The notes under the pieces: generated by a model | What the model was told of the DNA's origin: nothing | Seen by the model: only the letters and a program-made list of their open reading frames with translations | Database searches by the model: none | Origin: Alitta virens | Lineage: Eukaryota > Annelida > Polychaeta > Phyllodocida > Nereididae | Length of the DNA stretch: 64,000 nucleotides | Reading direction: 5' to 3' | NCBI GenBank assembly: GCA_932294295.1 | Contig: OW028581.1 | Coordinates: forward strand, 39,089,995 to 39,153,994 | Shown: positions 1 to 13,400 of the stretch, piece after piece | Layout of the letters: the number at the start of each line of letters is the position of its first letter | How positions within the stretch are numbered: position 1 is the first letter of the stretch | Made by a program: the position numbers and the translations under genes

Positions 1-1438
1 AACACATATAGAATAGTAGCACAGACTGCTTCGGGTCACGTAGGCGATGCTTACGCTTCGCAAGCCAATTCCTTGGAGTTAATGCAATAGAAGGCGACAT
101 ATCGACTGAATACTAGTTCATAATATAGAATACATAATTGTTTCAAAGTTTGACGGATGAGTTAATTGCTATTTGCATACGTAAACGAGCAGATATTGGA
201 GTAGACATTGCAAAATCAATACCGAAACAAAACGATTGACAGACTTCATCACGTAGTTTTAGAGTTAACAGTTGTGTCATGAATATTTAACGAAACATGG
301 GACAAAATGTCAGTTGAAGGACTCGGTGACTAAGCTATAATTAAGTTTGCGATGCCAGCGCAAACTTCTAGAGCATTTTTATCAAGGAATATTGATGCAA
401 AAATTTTATTGCTAATGGCAAAAAACTAAACTTTAATTGGAACTGGTAAATATAGTCCCCAATTCAACAACTCAAAAACGTCAAAAATGCAAAAAAAATA
501 TATAAAATCAATAAAGTGGAGGCATTGGAGGGATAATGAAGCCAAGGATTATTGACTACATATTTAACAAAAAGAAAAATTCATAACACAAAACGCAATA
601 GAGAATCTACCTCATTTTATCCACATACTGATGTCTAGCAACAATTTGTCAAACCAATCAATCATGTAAAGCTGGAATTAGAAAGATGGAATGACACTTT
701 AAAATGCAGGCATTTAAACCCTAATGTCATGTATAATATTATATATTACCCTGTGACAGTCGTTAGTATCATTACGCTGGTGTTACAAAAATTAATAAGA
801 TTATCTGACAAGGCTACATTGAGAAAGCTTAACAAATGAGATTCTAATTGAGTCTTAATTGCAATGAGAAACTTGACTAACAGAGGGCGCTGCAACAAGA
901 ACAATGGAATCATCATGACGTCATAACAATGTTTATGTGTATCAACATCAGAGCCATCTGGTGGTGTGGTGGTTCCCAACTAACCATTCTACCGTACAAT
1001 GAACTAATGCACATTGCATAAAGTTCTTTGCGTGAAACTGTGGCGCATCCATTATTGATTGCATTAATATTCATAACGGACAACTAAGATTGCACTTTGT
1101 TATGTGACTTAGAACAATGGCAAGCACTGTGTCGTCTCAGTATATCAACTAATAGCCGATCTTTACCATTAAATCTGCTCAACAACAGTGAGAGACACAA
1201 TTATGAATTATCAGAAATACCAACTGCAGACAGATCTATACTCGAGACAGACCAATGAGTGACCTCAATGCATAATTTGTGAACTGCGTAAAACAAGTAT
1301 CATTATATAACATCATAATGTCGTTAACGAAAATAGTACTAATATAAATGACACAGAAGCGGCATAATTGCATTACATCTGACGTATTGATTGAAACTAT
1401 TGCAAGGTACCCTTTAGTAATTGAGTGTCTTATTAAGT
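1..1438. other. Non-coding stretch downstream of the kinesin gene (3' UTR and intergenic)
   Basis: No exon-like reading frame or repeat family is recognisable here. The part next to 1438 must include the 3' UTR of the minus-strand kinesin. The first clear minus-strand AATAAA lies at 410..405, about 1 kb past the stop codon. The frames at 746-979 and elsewhere show no protein similarity I can see. Confidence 0.5.
405..410 (-). terminator. Candidate polyadenylation signal of the kinesin gene
   Basis: AATAAA on the minus strand, about 1,030 bases past the kinesin stop codon at 1441..1439. I found no nearer AATAAA on that strand, although a variant signal could be used instead. No transcript evidence is available. 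Confidence 0.3.
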
Positions 1439-4400
1439 TTACAATTGCTCCATCGTATTAAATTGTTTCTTCTTCTTCTTACTATGTTTCCCCGAACTCG
1501 TTTGAGGCAGAGATTCCAATCGTAAAGGTTTGCGAGCTCCTAGATCATCTCCGTTTAGAGTCTTGTGAACTTGAGCAGCTCTCAATCCGGATGACGGAGG
1601 AGAGCGGTTGTTATTGCTCCAGGAACCGTTGGGTGATGTGCCACCGCCTCCGTAGCCATTCGTAAAAGAAGGAGACATCAGGTTAGGACTTGGTTCTCTT
1701 ACTTGGATGCCTGGAAACAGAGGAAAAGGCAATTAAATCTTAGAAACAATTCAAATATATCATATAAAGATATGGACATTTGGGAGTGGTTTTCTAAGGT
1801 AAAAATTCTACTGCTATTAAAATGAAATATAATGGCCACACCTTAATTAATGACAAACAAAATGATGTATCATACTTTACCAAAAATATTGCTGATACCA
1901 TCTACTGTCATAGTCACTTACAACAATATCACTAAATCCTAGATTGAAAAGTATATTTATAATTGTCAGTGTGTTTAACATTTTCCCACCGACAAAGCTC
2001 ACCATGCATGGGGAGCTGGCAGAGCGACAATTAGTGACACTTTGACGTCATGAAAATGTGTGTTTCACTGTTATTAAACTTCTACACTCCCAACTAGTTA
2101 AGCTTTTTGCTAGTGTGTTATTGGAACTATTGTTAGCGACAATCATGACTGATGTAATTCTAAAGCAACATGTCATACCTCTTGGGCTTTCGTTTGGTTG
2201 ACTTAGTAGTTTTTCAGCACGCTTGTTGCGGAAATAATTGTTTGCTACCTCCTGTCCCGAACTGTTCTGTAATTTCTGGAGGAAAAGAAAGAAAATCGTC
2301 ATTATACAAGTTGTTCATGAGTAGGTCAATGTAATAATAAATGAAATGCTCACCAATACCATGAAAACCAAGGATTAAGTAATACACTATAGTAAGATTC
2401 TAAATAAATGTCTACCCGTTTTTCGGTCATATTTTGCCACAAATGGCATGGACCAGGACTTAATGGGATAAACATTTACCCAACAATTCAAATCCTAACT
2501 TTCTAGCAAGCTGATAAAAACACTTCTGGGGAAAGAAATAACCTGAAGTTGGCTATATTCTCCATTGTAATTTCTACTGCTTCTGTGACCATAACAAATG
2601 GTTATAATGATGACAAAATTGCAAAAACAAATCATTGCAAACTTGAAATTAATTTACACAGAGAGTTTTTTATAGGTTAGAAAGTTGGGGTTTCATTTTA
2701 TATCTATTTTGTGCTTTGAAATTATATTCATGCAAAAGTGAGACAAAAAAATAAGTGGAAATTTATTTTTGATTATACTATAATTAATGCCCATAAATCA
2801 AGTACCTCATAAAACCTGTCTTCATATTTCAAGTCATCGTAGAGACTGGGTTGGGACTCGCCATTTAATTGTCGCGTCTCCACATGGGGGCTCCCGTCTC
2901 GTCCACCGGGCATAACGCCACCTAGTGTTAATGACAAGAACCACATTTATTCATCGCATTTTAAGCAGACATTGACATATCAACCCGGACATAGAAATCA
3001 ATACAAACAGTCCCATAAACTTAACAACATACACTGTTGTGACATAATCAATAGTATATTTCACGCTTGAGGAGTTTAATTCGTGACCAAACATATTTTC
3101 TATTCAAGTGCATTGAATTGTCAGTACTTCCTTTAAGAGCACAACTCGTGTTATTAATGGTAGAGATAATATTGTCTCTGATTAACGGCTTATATTTCTA
3201 AAGAGGTATAAATCACGAGGGATCAATAATTGACGATTACACATTCTGTGAAATACTAGGATTTATATGATAGATTACTGTATGTTAAAAGTACACGCCA
3301 CAAAATATTTCGATACAAAACTGATTAATTAAGACTGAAGGTTAGAGTTCATGATTTCATAAACATGACAGAACTACCAAGACTAGCTGTAAATCAGCCA
3401 AACAATTCAATTTGTCCGTGTTGTGATTATGCACGACTTAAATAGCTAGACAAGGTCGTTAAACAAAAAAACGTAGAACTCATAATAGCAACTCCTTAAT
3501 CAATAATAAAACATGCAGGTATTGGATCAATATAAGGCATGACATCAGAAACATAGAGACATTATTTACAGCGTAACACTGTTATTGATTAGACACAATA
3601 GCACCATAAATTGGAGAGATGATTATCAATTATTTATGAAATAGATATATAGAATGTCATACCATCTTCACTTGAATTTGGACTTTGAGAGCTTTGGGAG
3701 AAGTCTGTTTGAAAATATTCAAAATTTGAAAAACGCTGTTTTTTTAAAATAAATATCATAATTCCAATTATGTTTAGTTCATAACCATACCTGCAGGGGG
3801 CAGCCTTGTTTTTTCTATTGTCATCTTTGGAAGCAGCCATCTTTGGTTTTCTTCGTCCCATTCACACTGAGCCTAAAATACAAATGAAATTCAAATTGAC
3901 AACAATGGGGAAATTCAACCTCCGTAACATTAAATCTGTTGTAGCAGCATTTAGTGGGTGGATCTTATGATAAAATAAACAAGAAAATTAACTGTCTGTT
4001 CGTAGCATATGGCTCTGCGCTTCCACTACATCTTTTACAGTATTATTTAAAGCAAGGTTAACCGTAACAGGAATTACATTCACATTCATTTTCCTAAATT
4101 GGCCCCCAATTTTCTAAAACAGCAACTTTCACTAAAAGATTCCAGCTTTCATATGCTTAATTCACCATACACCAATCTGTCTAGTTTTTATGACTATATT
4201 AATCTTTTATCGTAATAATAGCAATTACAGCTTTTACAAAGACATAACAAAGACAGAAATTTAATAAATAAGTATTATCATTATTTATCTTTTTCTGAGT
4301 CTCAAAGAATTAGTTGATGCCAGTTCTGCTACAGCCCTTTCAGACATAAAGCATTTACATCATCTCAGTAACAAACGGATCAATAAGCTTTACAATAGGA

Positions 4401-7400
4401 GGTCAATAGCATGAACTAAATAGCTGATATGCAACAGTTTGAATCGTCCTAATGTGTAACTAGTGTTTTGCCAATGCCAGGCAGTTCCCACCCAGCACAT
4501 CATGCGGCTCTAAAATCAATACGACCCATTCAATTATTCATAGCAAGTTTTTTTTGCTTCTCGTTTTTCTTGTTTATACAACTAGAAGTCCATACTATTG
4601 CACTCCGAGATAAAAGATTACAAAGCAGAATTAAGACCAAGGTCTTTCATAATCAAGATTAAAGATAACTTTTAGACTAATTGGATTTTAAATTGTTGTT
4701 CTGTTGTCCATGTGATTGTTTTCAACCCCTCGTTTGCCATTTTCCAATCAATCAATCGTGAGTCGTGACCACAAAATTTAGCCCCTATCAGAAAACCATT
4801 TGGGTTACTTCATGCTACTAATGTCCTCCCATTTAAAAAGATCCCCTCCACTCAGACCATAAATGTGTGGCTAACCTACAACTATATTTTCTAACGCAAA
4901 GATATATTCAAGGAAATATTTCTGATTATGAAATATAACATTGCAAGTAACAGACAGTAGCCTTAACGGAAATTTTATCTCATATCTACAATATCAACCG
5001 TTATTTTGTCTAGATCAGAATACCTACAATCTCAAAAGATTACTACAATTTTAAAGATATAAATTAGGGCCCAATTCATAATTAAAATCTCTTGCTACAT
5101 GTACACAATGCAAAATAACCTATATATTTCCCTTGGAATATCACCTTGCTTAAATTGGTAGAACAACAATAAAGACCTTTTTTTTTCATATAAAAAATCG
5201 GACAGCTTACCTTTATTTTGTCTAGATTTGTGTAATTGCAATCTCTCCGTAAACACGGATGAATTTTTTCGATCAGAGCCTGGAGTAACAACATGTTTTT
5301 CTCCTGTTTACGAATTGTGTCCAAGTAGTCGATTCTGTCAAATTCAAACTCAGACTGAACGTCCGCAAGTTCCGTTTTTAGCTCCTCATTCTGAAAAAGA
5401 ACAAGCAAAAATAAAATTTAATATTGAACAAAAATAAAAAACATTTAACTCTGGTAAACAGTAATAAAGACATTAAAATTTTCCGCACAACACAAGTGCT
5501 TTTGAATAACTTACATTACAAAAGAAGAAAACAAAATATTTCAAGGACACATTTACTTTGTTTGAACATCGAGAGCTTTTTGACTTAAAAAAGTTCATTG
5601 TATACATTGTATGCATTAAAAATATATTTGATTTCAAAATCGCGGCATTTTGTTTTGTCAAACTTGATGTGTATAAGAATGATGTCAGGCAAATAATGCC
5701 TTTGACTTGAAAAGATAAGACATGATAAGACAAGGAAATGAAATCTCATACCTTGGTTTTTAACTTCTCTATTCCTTTGTTTTTAGCTTTGATTTCATCT
5801 TGGATGTTTTCGTAAACATTAAACATCACTTCGTCTCCCTCCATCTTGGAAATCTCCTCTTTAAAATGACACGTTCAAAATTACCGACAATTTATAACAA
5901 TTTCATTCAGCTTCTTAACTTTTTTTGACATGCAGCTCATTGTCACATGAGGAGGACAGTTGGTAAAATCAGTTCATTTGATCATATATGCTTAATGGCT
6001 CTAAACTTTTCAAAATAAAAAAATATCATGCGAGAAATATTCATTTTGACCTTTCTGCAAATTCCATACAGAAGATTTACATAGGTCTTAATGTAATAGG
6101 GACTGAATGATGGTCTTTCCTGGTTTTAAAACAAATTCAATTGAATGAATCCATGTAAGTTTTAGCGTGATTTAACTGACATTATTATAATATAATTTAG
6201 TTAAAAAACCTTTTGAACTACACTATTTAATACATCACATGTCAAAAGAAGAAATTCATTATACGTAAAAGTGACTCCATAGAAAGTCTATCATAAAAGA
6301 CTTCTAAGGCGATGGTTTTTTGATCTTTCGTTTCTCGACATCACCGGCCAAACTTTTGCAGTGCCGCTCAATTAATAAATCAACCATTGTCTGGGCAAAT
6401 ATGTGTATTGCATCTCAAAGTATCACATCACCTGTGTTAATTTATGAAAAAAAAAAAAATTTCTGGGGATTTTTTTTAATTTTCCGACCGACCGTCTCAT
6501 GATAAACGGTCCGAAAAAGTTCTGAGAAACATAAGATCAAAAAACTGTGGCCTAAAGGTAAAGCAAAAAAAAATACCACAGACTACGACAATTTCGAATG
6601 TATAATGGTAAAAACTACTAGTACAACTACAAGCAAAGCAGATAGAATAGCTAAAAAGCTGAGCAAAAAGAAAGCAATATCTGTACTGAAAATCTGCTTT
6701 AAGAATACTACATCCACACTCCACTATAACTTATCAGCGAGAAAAACCATACAGTGGAAAATATACATTTTGCTGAAAAAAGAACTGTCTTAGAGTAACT
6801 CAAAGGGAATTTGGCATGCATGTAATTTCTTTTCTTTTTAGTATTTAGTAGTCCTTTGTCTGTATGTACATGTAAGTCGATTTTACTCTCCATAATATTT
6901 TCAAAACAGTACAATTTTTCAAAAGTACTAGCGAAGAATACCAGAAGATTTGGTCAGAATTTGAAGATGAAGTATAGAGTATGAGAAGTATCCAGTAATA
7001 TTTTAAGCAAAGTATTGTACAGTTTACACATTATCAAGTCCCTACCATATTCTTTGAGTGAATGTGAAAAATAAACGGTATGTGATTTAGGTAAATTTAT
7101 GTGTAAAAACGATGGAATATGACAACAAATACATGAAAACGTGAAATACAATATGGTCTAAGCTGTATGAAATGCTGATCAAAATCATAGTGTATTAATA
7201 TGTATTACACTGCAAATACAACACAAGGCCAAATGAGTGAGTGAACTCGTAACTATTCGAAGTGTTGGTAAAATTATACTCGTATGTAAATGTATGAAAG
7301 CTGTCTAAATGACCTAAGACCTCACTGCCAAGAACCTCCTATAACATGTAAAATAATTTTTCCGATACAGGCAGCTACGAAAATGTATTTGCTGCGGGAT

Positions 7401-10400
7401 GCAAATAAGAATTACCCGCTAATTTTCGTCTCCTCTCTTCCGCATGTTTCTTCTTCTTTCTCCGTTTTTCTTTAATTTCTTCATTATTTGACATTTCACC
7501 TCCAACCATGACTTGTTGAAGTTGTTGCAATCTGAAAAATCAAGTGACATTTGCGTTAATGCCTACATTTTCTCACAATTGTCATTACATTAGTGCTAAG
7601 AGGGGCGTTTTTAATAAGACATTGTGTTGATGGGCACAGATACTTAATGTCTTCACACAAATGCTGTTTGAAAATTAAACCAACTTCAGGGCTGTTCCAT
7701 TAGGAATATGGGGTGGGAGCAACAGGATGATCTTGCAAAAGTGGTAAGTGGGGGGGGGGGGGGGGGGGAGTTAATTTAAAAAACAAAGGGCGGGGGTAGG
7801 GAGGGGGTGTCTCAAAATATATTTGCCATTAAATATTATTACAATACACTAAAAAACCATATATAATATTAGTGAAGACAAAACAATAATTTCTGCTTCA
7901 CAGTTTAGAAATTGTAAGATCCTAATACAATTGCATATGTATATGCCACACGTACGTCACCTTTCATATTATTTGCTAATTTTTTTTTTAAATTTCATAA
8001 TAAACACTGACCTTTTAAAGGCCTCCTCAGCATGACCACTTCCCTCTCCATCCATTTCAGTGGGAGACGACCTTGGAGCATTAGGTCCTTCATTTCGTCT
8101 GACTGTTCCGATGTGCACGGCGTGTTGTGCCGCTTTTTGTTGCTGTCTTCTAGGGGCATCCTCTTCCACCCCTTCCTGCTGTGTGGATGATAATCACCAA
8201 ATATGTAATTATCGGAGGGCTGTTATCTAAAAGCATGGGGGAGGCACTGGAGGGTATTTGAAAATGTGGGGGCGGGATCCTCCACAAGAACAGAAGTAGG
8301 GTAGGGGGTGGTTGACCGATATTTTCTAAATATTGAAATAAAAAAAATAAAAAAAGGAGAGGACAAAACAAAAGTGGGGGCAAAGGGAGTACATTTTTAA
8401 GGAATTGAACAGCCCAAAATAAAACACATAGTCCCATCACAACCAGAACATGATGGATTGCCAAAACAATACTATTCCGTGTGCTAGTCTCCTAATTAAT
8501 ATCAACTTTAACCATCAATACTGCCAGGTGTTTGAAGCTATCATCATACTAGTTTTTCAAACCTTCAGATTTGAAGAATAATTCAGTAAAAGAGATTACT
8601 TACAGCAGCAGCACTGGAAATAGCAGGACCTAGAAAGACAAAAAAAATACAATTACAAATCAGATGACTAGCATTTTAAATTAGGACTTCATAATCAAAT
8701 GTAAAGAATAGATCATTGCATCACTTACGGTCATTTTGAAGGGGTCCTTCAGCATCAGCGCCCGTAATAGACTTCTGCGATGGTCGTCCTGAAGTTCCTG
8801 AAGCACCAACTGAAAAATAACGAGCGATAAGTTTAAATGTGTAGTTAAAATACGTTTAATGCATTATGTTTAACTTTCAGCAAAATGTTTAACTTTGTAC
8901 GGTTGCAATATGTGTAACTTTTGTTTCACATGATATAGGTTTTCTATGTTTAATGCAAAATATTTTAACGTTCAGCAAAATGTTGTATAGTCCCAATATG
9001 TTTACATAATTAACTCTGTGAGGAAGATGTTGAACTTTGCACTATATAATTAACACAATGTTTAATGCAATATGTTCAACTTTAGCACGGTTTTGTATAG
9101 AACTTTGCAATATGTTTAACTGTTTAACTTGGTACAGCAAAAAGTATGTTTAACTTTGTAGAGTCACCTAAGTTTAACAATGTTTATTACTAGTACAATG
9201 TACTTTTCATAACAAAGCTACAAGCTGTATGTACTAAAATAACAATATGTTGTAGGTCAGAACACAATGCTTGGATTGGATACACCCAATTGTATTTCGA
9301 CACTCAATAGTACACTCAGACCGACACTGATTTGTTCCTAATGCATTTCGACATCAATTAATTATCAATACCTTGTGCTGGAGATGGCAGACCAGCAACT
9401 CTGTCTTCTACTGAACTCATTTCCTGCTCGTAATGTTCTCGTAACCTCGTCATTTCCTCTTGCAAAGCTTGTTTGCTCATTTTCATTTCCTCGAATTGTT
9501 CTTTCATCGACTGGATTGCTCCTTCATATTCCTGTATTGAAAAATAAAAATTTAGCATTATATAATTTGTTTAAATATCCCCATTCTCTACTATCAGCAG
9601 AATAATTAAGGCACCATATATATTAATTTACTTGCCTCTTTAATGCGTTCTTTTTCTTTTTCTAATTGTTCAGGGTTTGTATTGACAACTTTCTCGATGA
9701 CCCTCGTTTCAGATCTATTAACTCCGTTGCTTTGACCACTACCACCTGGAAATAAATGGATGTGAGATTTTTTACTAATCAGTCAAAAATTTAACATATA
9801 ATGTAACAACAATGAGTACAAAAGGTCATTTTGACCACTACCACCTGGAAATAAATGGATGTGAGATTTTTTACTAATCAGTCAAAAATTTAACATATAA
9901 TGTAACAACAATGAGTACAAAAGGTCATTTTGACAATCTTTGATAGGTAATTATGTTCAGCATTGACTATTGGATGACCATAATTGCAATTATAATCTTC
10001 ATTGAATATTTGGCTCAAAATCCAGATGCCCTCAAAAATAACATTTTAAAATACTACATTTAATCAAACCATTATTGTGCAGTTAATTAGCAATGGGTCA
10101 ATTACCAAGGTGCCCTACAAATAACTAAATGGATTACATTCCCAAGTTTTAAAGAATAAGTTTCCATAATAAATTGAAATAGTTCACAAACCTTCCTGCA
10201 CATCCACAGGTATTTCTCCCCTAAGCATGGCTTTAAGTCGCTCGATTTCTTCTTGGTATTCTCGAAGCATAGCATCTTTCGGATCCTCATTAATCTTAGG
10301 CTTATTCTTGATATTCTTAGCTCGATTTGCGTATCGCAAAGTACTTAAAGTTTCTTCATAATTATTGTCGGCAGGAGACAGACAAGCGACCATTAAAGTT

Positions 10401-13400
10401 TTTGTGTTTCCACCCAGAGAGTCTTGAAGTAACCTCGTCAACTTTGAGTCTCTGTACGGAATGTGTTTTGACTTTCCATCAACCAGAGCTGAGATCACAT
10501 TTCCGAGGGCAGATAAGGAAAGGTTGATTTTGGTTGCTTCTTTCAGTCGCTCTCCCGTGGCACCTAGAGATAAGAAAAATATATGTGTAATGTCAATATC
10601 GCACCAAGTACATTTCTTTCTTTTTTAAATATTTCACTTCTTACTCTTTTTATAAAATTTACCCTAATTACAAATTTACGATTTCTAAGCAGTCCTCCCA
10701 GATAACATGCCACAGTGGCTTGACATCAGCCTGACATCGGTATAACGCCGACTAGGGCTCTGTATCGTTTGATTCAAACGATACGATATGCATCATCGAT
10801 ACACTCATTTCATAGCTATATATAAGCAACACAAATTTATTATTCAAATAGGATTTTAGGGAATTGGACATTTCAGGTTTGGACGTTTTGTTTGTCAGAT
10901 GTTTTGACTTGATACTGCTCCAAGCAAGCTAATCACTGAATTGGCCGTTATATTTTGGGACTACTCATTTCGACCAATCACAGCGCATAACACAAAGTAA
11001 TCAAAATGGCGGTTGTCACTGATAATCACGACGATCTTAGCTACGTTTTGAAAAGGAAATTGGTTTATATTTTGCATCTTAGGGACAGAATCACTATATT
11101 TTATGGTTTACCGATATGATACCGAAAATCGCACGCTTGTTACCGGTGTGACCGATAATCACCAAACCGGTGTAGAGCCCTAACACCGACCTGACCTGAC
11201 ATGCTATTTGGGTACCACAGTGGGTAGAGGCCAATTATCTGCAATTGCAATCCTATGCCAATCTACATCAAAAATGTATATGTAAAAAAAAACACTTCAC
11301 AGTTTCTACTTCTTTATCAACCAGCAAAGTCTTCATCATAATATCACAATTTCCAGCAACCAATAGTGCATTAAAGATCAGTTTACGCACACAACTTTAT
11401 AATTTTCTTGTACCTGTTTTACCCTGCCTTTCACTTCCAGCAAGATCCACCAAGTTGAGTTTAGCAACTCTAATGTGCTCTTCTCCTTTATCATCATGAT
11501 CTGAACGCTCAAGATGTATCGTGAAAATCGAGTGGCTTCTCGAGGAATCTGCATTCATTAATGTCGAACCAGTTGATCTGTTTTTCCACCCCTTTTCCAT
11601 GACTTTTTCGCAGTCACCTGTGTTCCGACACATGTGTAAAGACAGACCTGACGGAGGAAAAAAGCGAAACAATCAGCATAGGAGTCAATATTATATATTA
11701 CCTTTACTGGCTTTAGAGTAACAAGGCCTGGGTTCGAGGCTCATCAGCTGCTCATCCGCTGCACTTTCATTTTGTGGCCTTTGGCAAGCCACTTAGTCCT
11801 CACTACCACTGTCCACCCAGCAGATGAGTGGGTACCTGGCTCAAGAAGACTTTGATGGATCAAGAAAAGATGGATCAGCTACCAAGCACCTGTGTGAAAT
11901 ACGTGTACCTAAGCACTGTATAGTCCCGAGGGAGCTGAGCTGGAGAGCCAGGGGAGCCACCACGTACAACTTAATTGATATTGTGAATTTAATTTCTTTG
12001 TAAAGCGCCGCTGAATGTGCAGTCTGCATAAATGTGAGCGCTATAGAAAAATAATAATTATAATATTTGGTGAAAGCATTAATACCATTACATTTTTGCA
12101 CTTTAGTAAAGTTAAAGATTTAAAATAATAGTGGATCAAAACTGTCTGAAACAATATTGAAAATTCCTTGCATGTCGCATTTTTAATGACAAGTCAAGCT
12201 AACCAATATAATTAAAATATATGAATTGCATTTCATATTAGTGATTTTAATAGTTTTAGCACTTTTATCTCATATTATAGAAATCGCTCATACTAATAAT
12301 ATGAATGACATGCTGAGGCAAGTAAAAGACCCCAACCCATGGGGTAAGTGTGTGACATGGTGCGGACTCCAAGCCTTTTCATCTCATCATTACATCTACC
12401 TGCTAGCTGGTCATATAAGCTGGCTAAGCTCCAAACCAGTAGCATTGAGACACAGAACACTGAATATAAAAGCTATTAATTCAAGTCACAATTCAAAACT
12501 ATACCTTGTACATAAACTCCTCTGTCAGGGTGTTCCTTCAAATCCAGCTTGGACTTTACATCTTTGCCAAGAAGATCTCGGATTTCCTCATTATAGATTT
12601 CTAAATATGACGCATGCACGAGGTACTTGGATCCTTCCGAAACTTGGATAGTTTCAAATATGTGATCAAAAGACCTGAAATAAATTGGAAAATGTCAAAA
12701 ATGAAGGAAATGGCAATGGATATGATGCAATTGTGACTTTTTGCAATTTTTGTCCAACATTTACATTTGATTATTCCATGACAACCATTAATAAAAAAAT
12801 ATATAATTTGAAATATCAAATTTTCAAGGTAACATGAAAAATGTTAGAACATATATGGACCGTTTTAAATTCAAACTACAACTATCAGTGTCTTCTGAGT
12901 TCTCAACTTATCAAATAAACAATATAATAAATATTTCTAGTTTCATAAAGCACAATAACTTACAAAAAACTAACACCAACTCACCTTGGAATAATACCCC
13001 TCTGAGTGGCTGGATCTGTGATTCCTTGCATACTAAACGATTTTCCACAGCCAGTTTGTCCATACGCAAAGATTGTCCCATTGTAGCCCTCAGTTACTCC
13101 CTAAAAAGATCATTCAATGAAATTTATAATCAGCTAATTAAAAGCAAAAGTTCAGACATAATGAATGAATGAATTTTATTGACATGTAGAGGACATATAA
13201 TAAAAATAAAAGAAAAAAACAGTGCCAGTAATCATTAACTGAGGTCATGTACTAAAGCCTAAAAACTGTATATGTAGTGCATCACTGTGCATACCAGGTT
13301 ACAAAAATTTATGAAATCTATAACAAATTTTGATAAATTATGTTATGGTTACATTAATTTTACTTAATTACATATTACACATAACAGATCAGATGACAAG

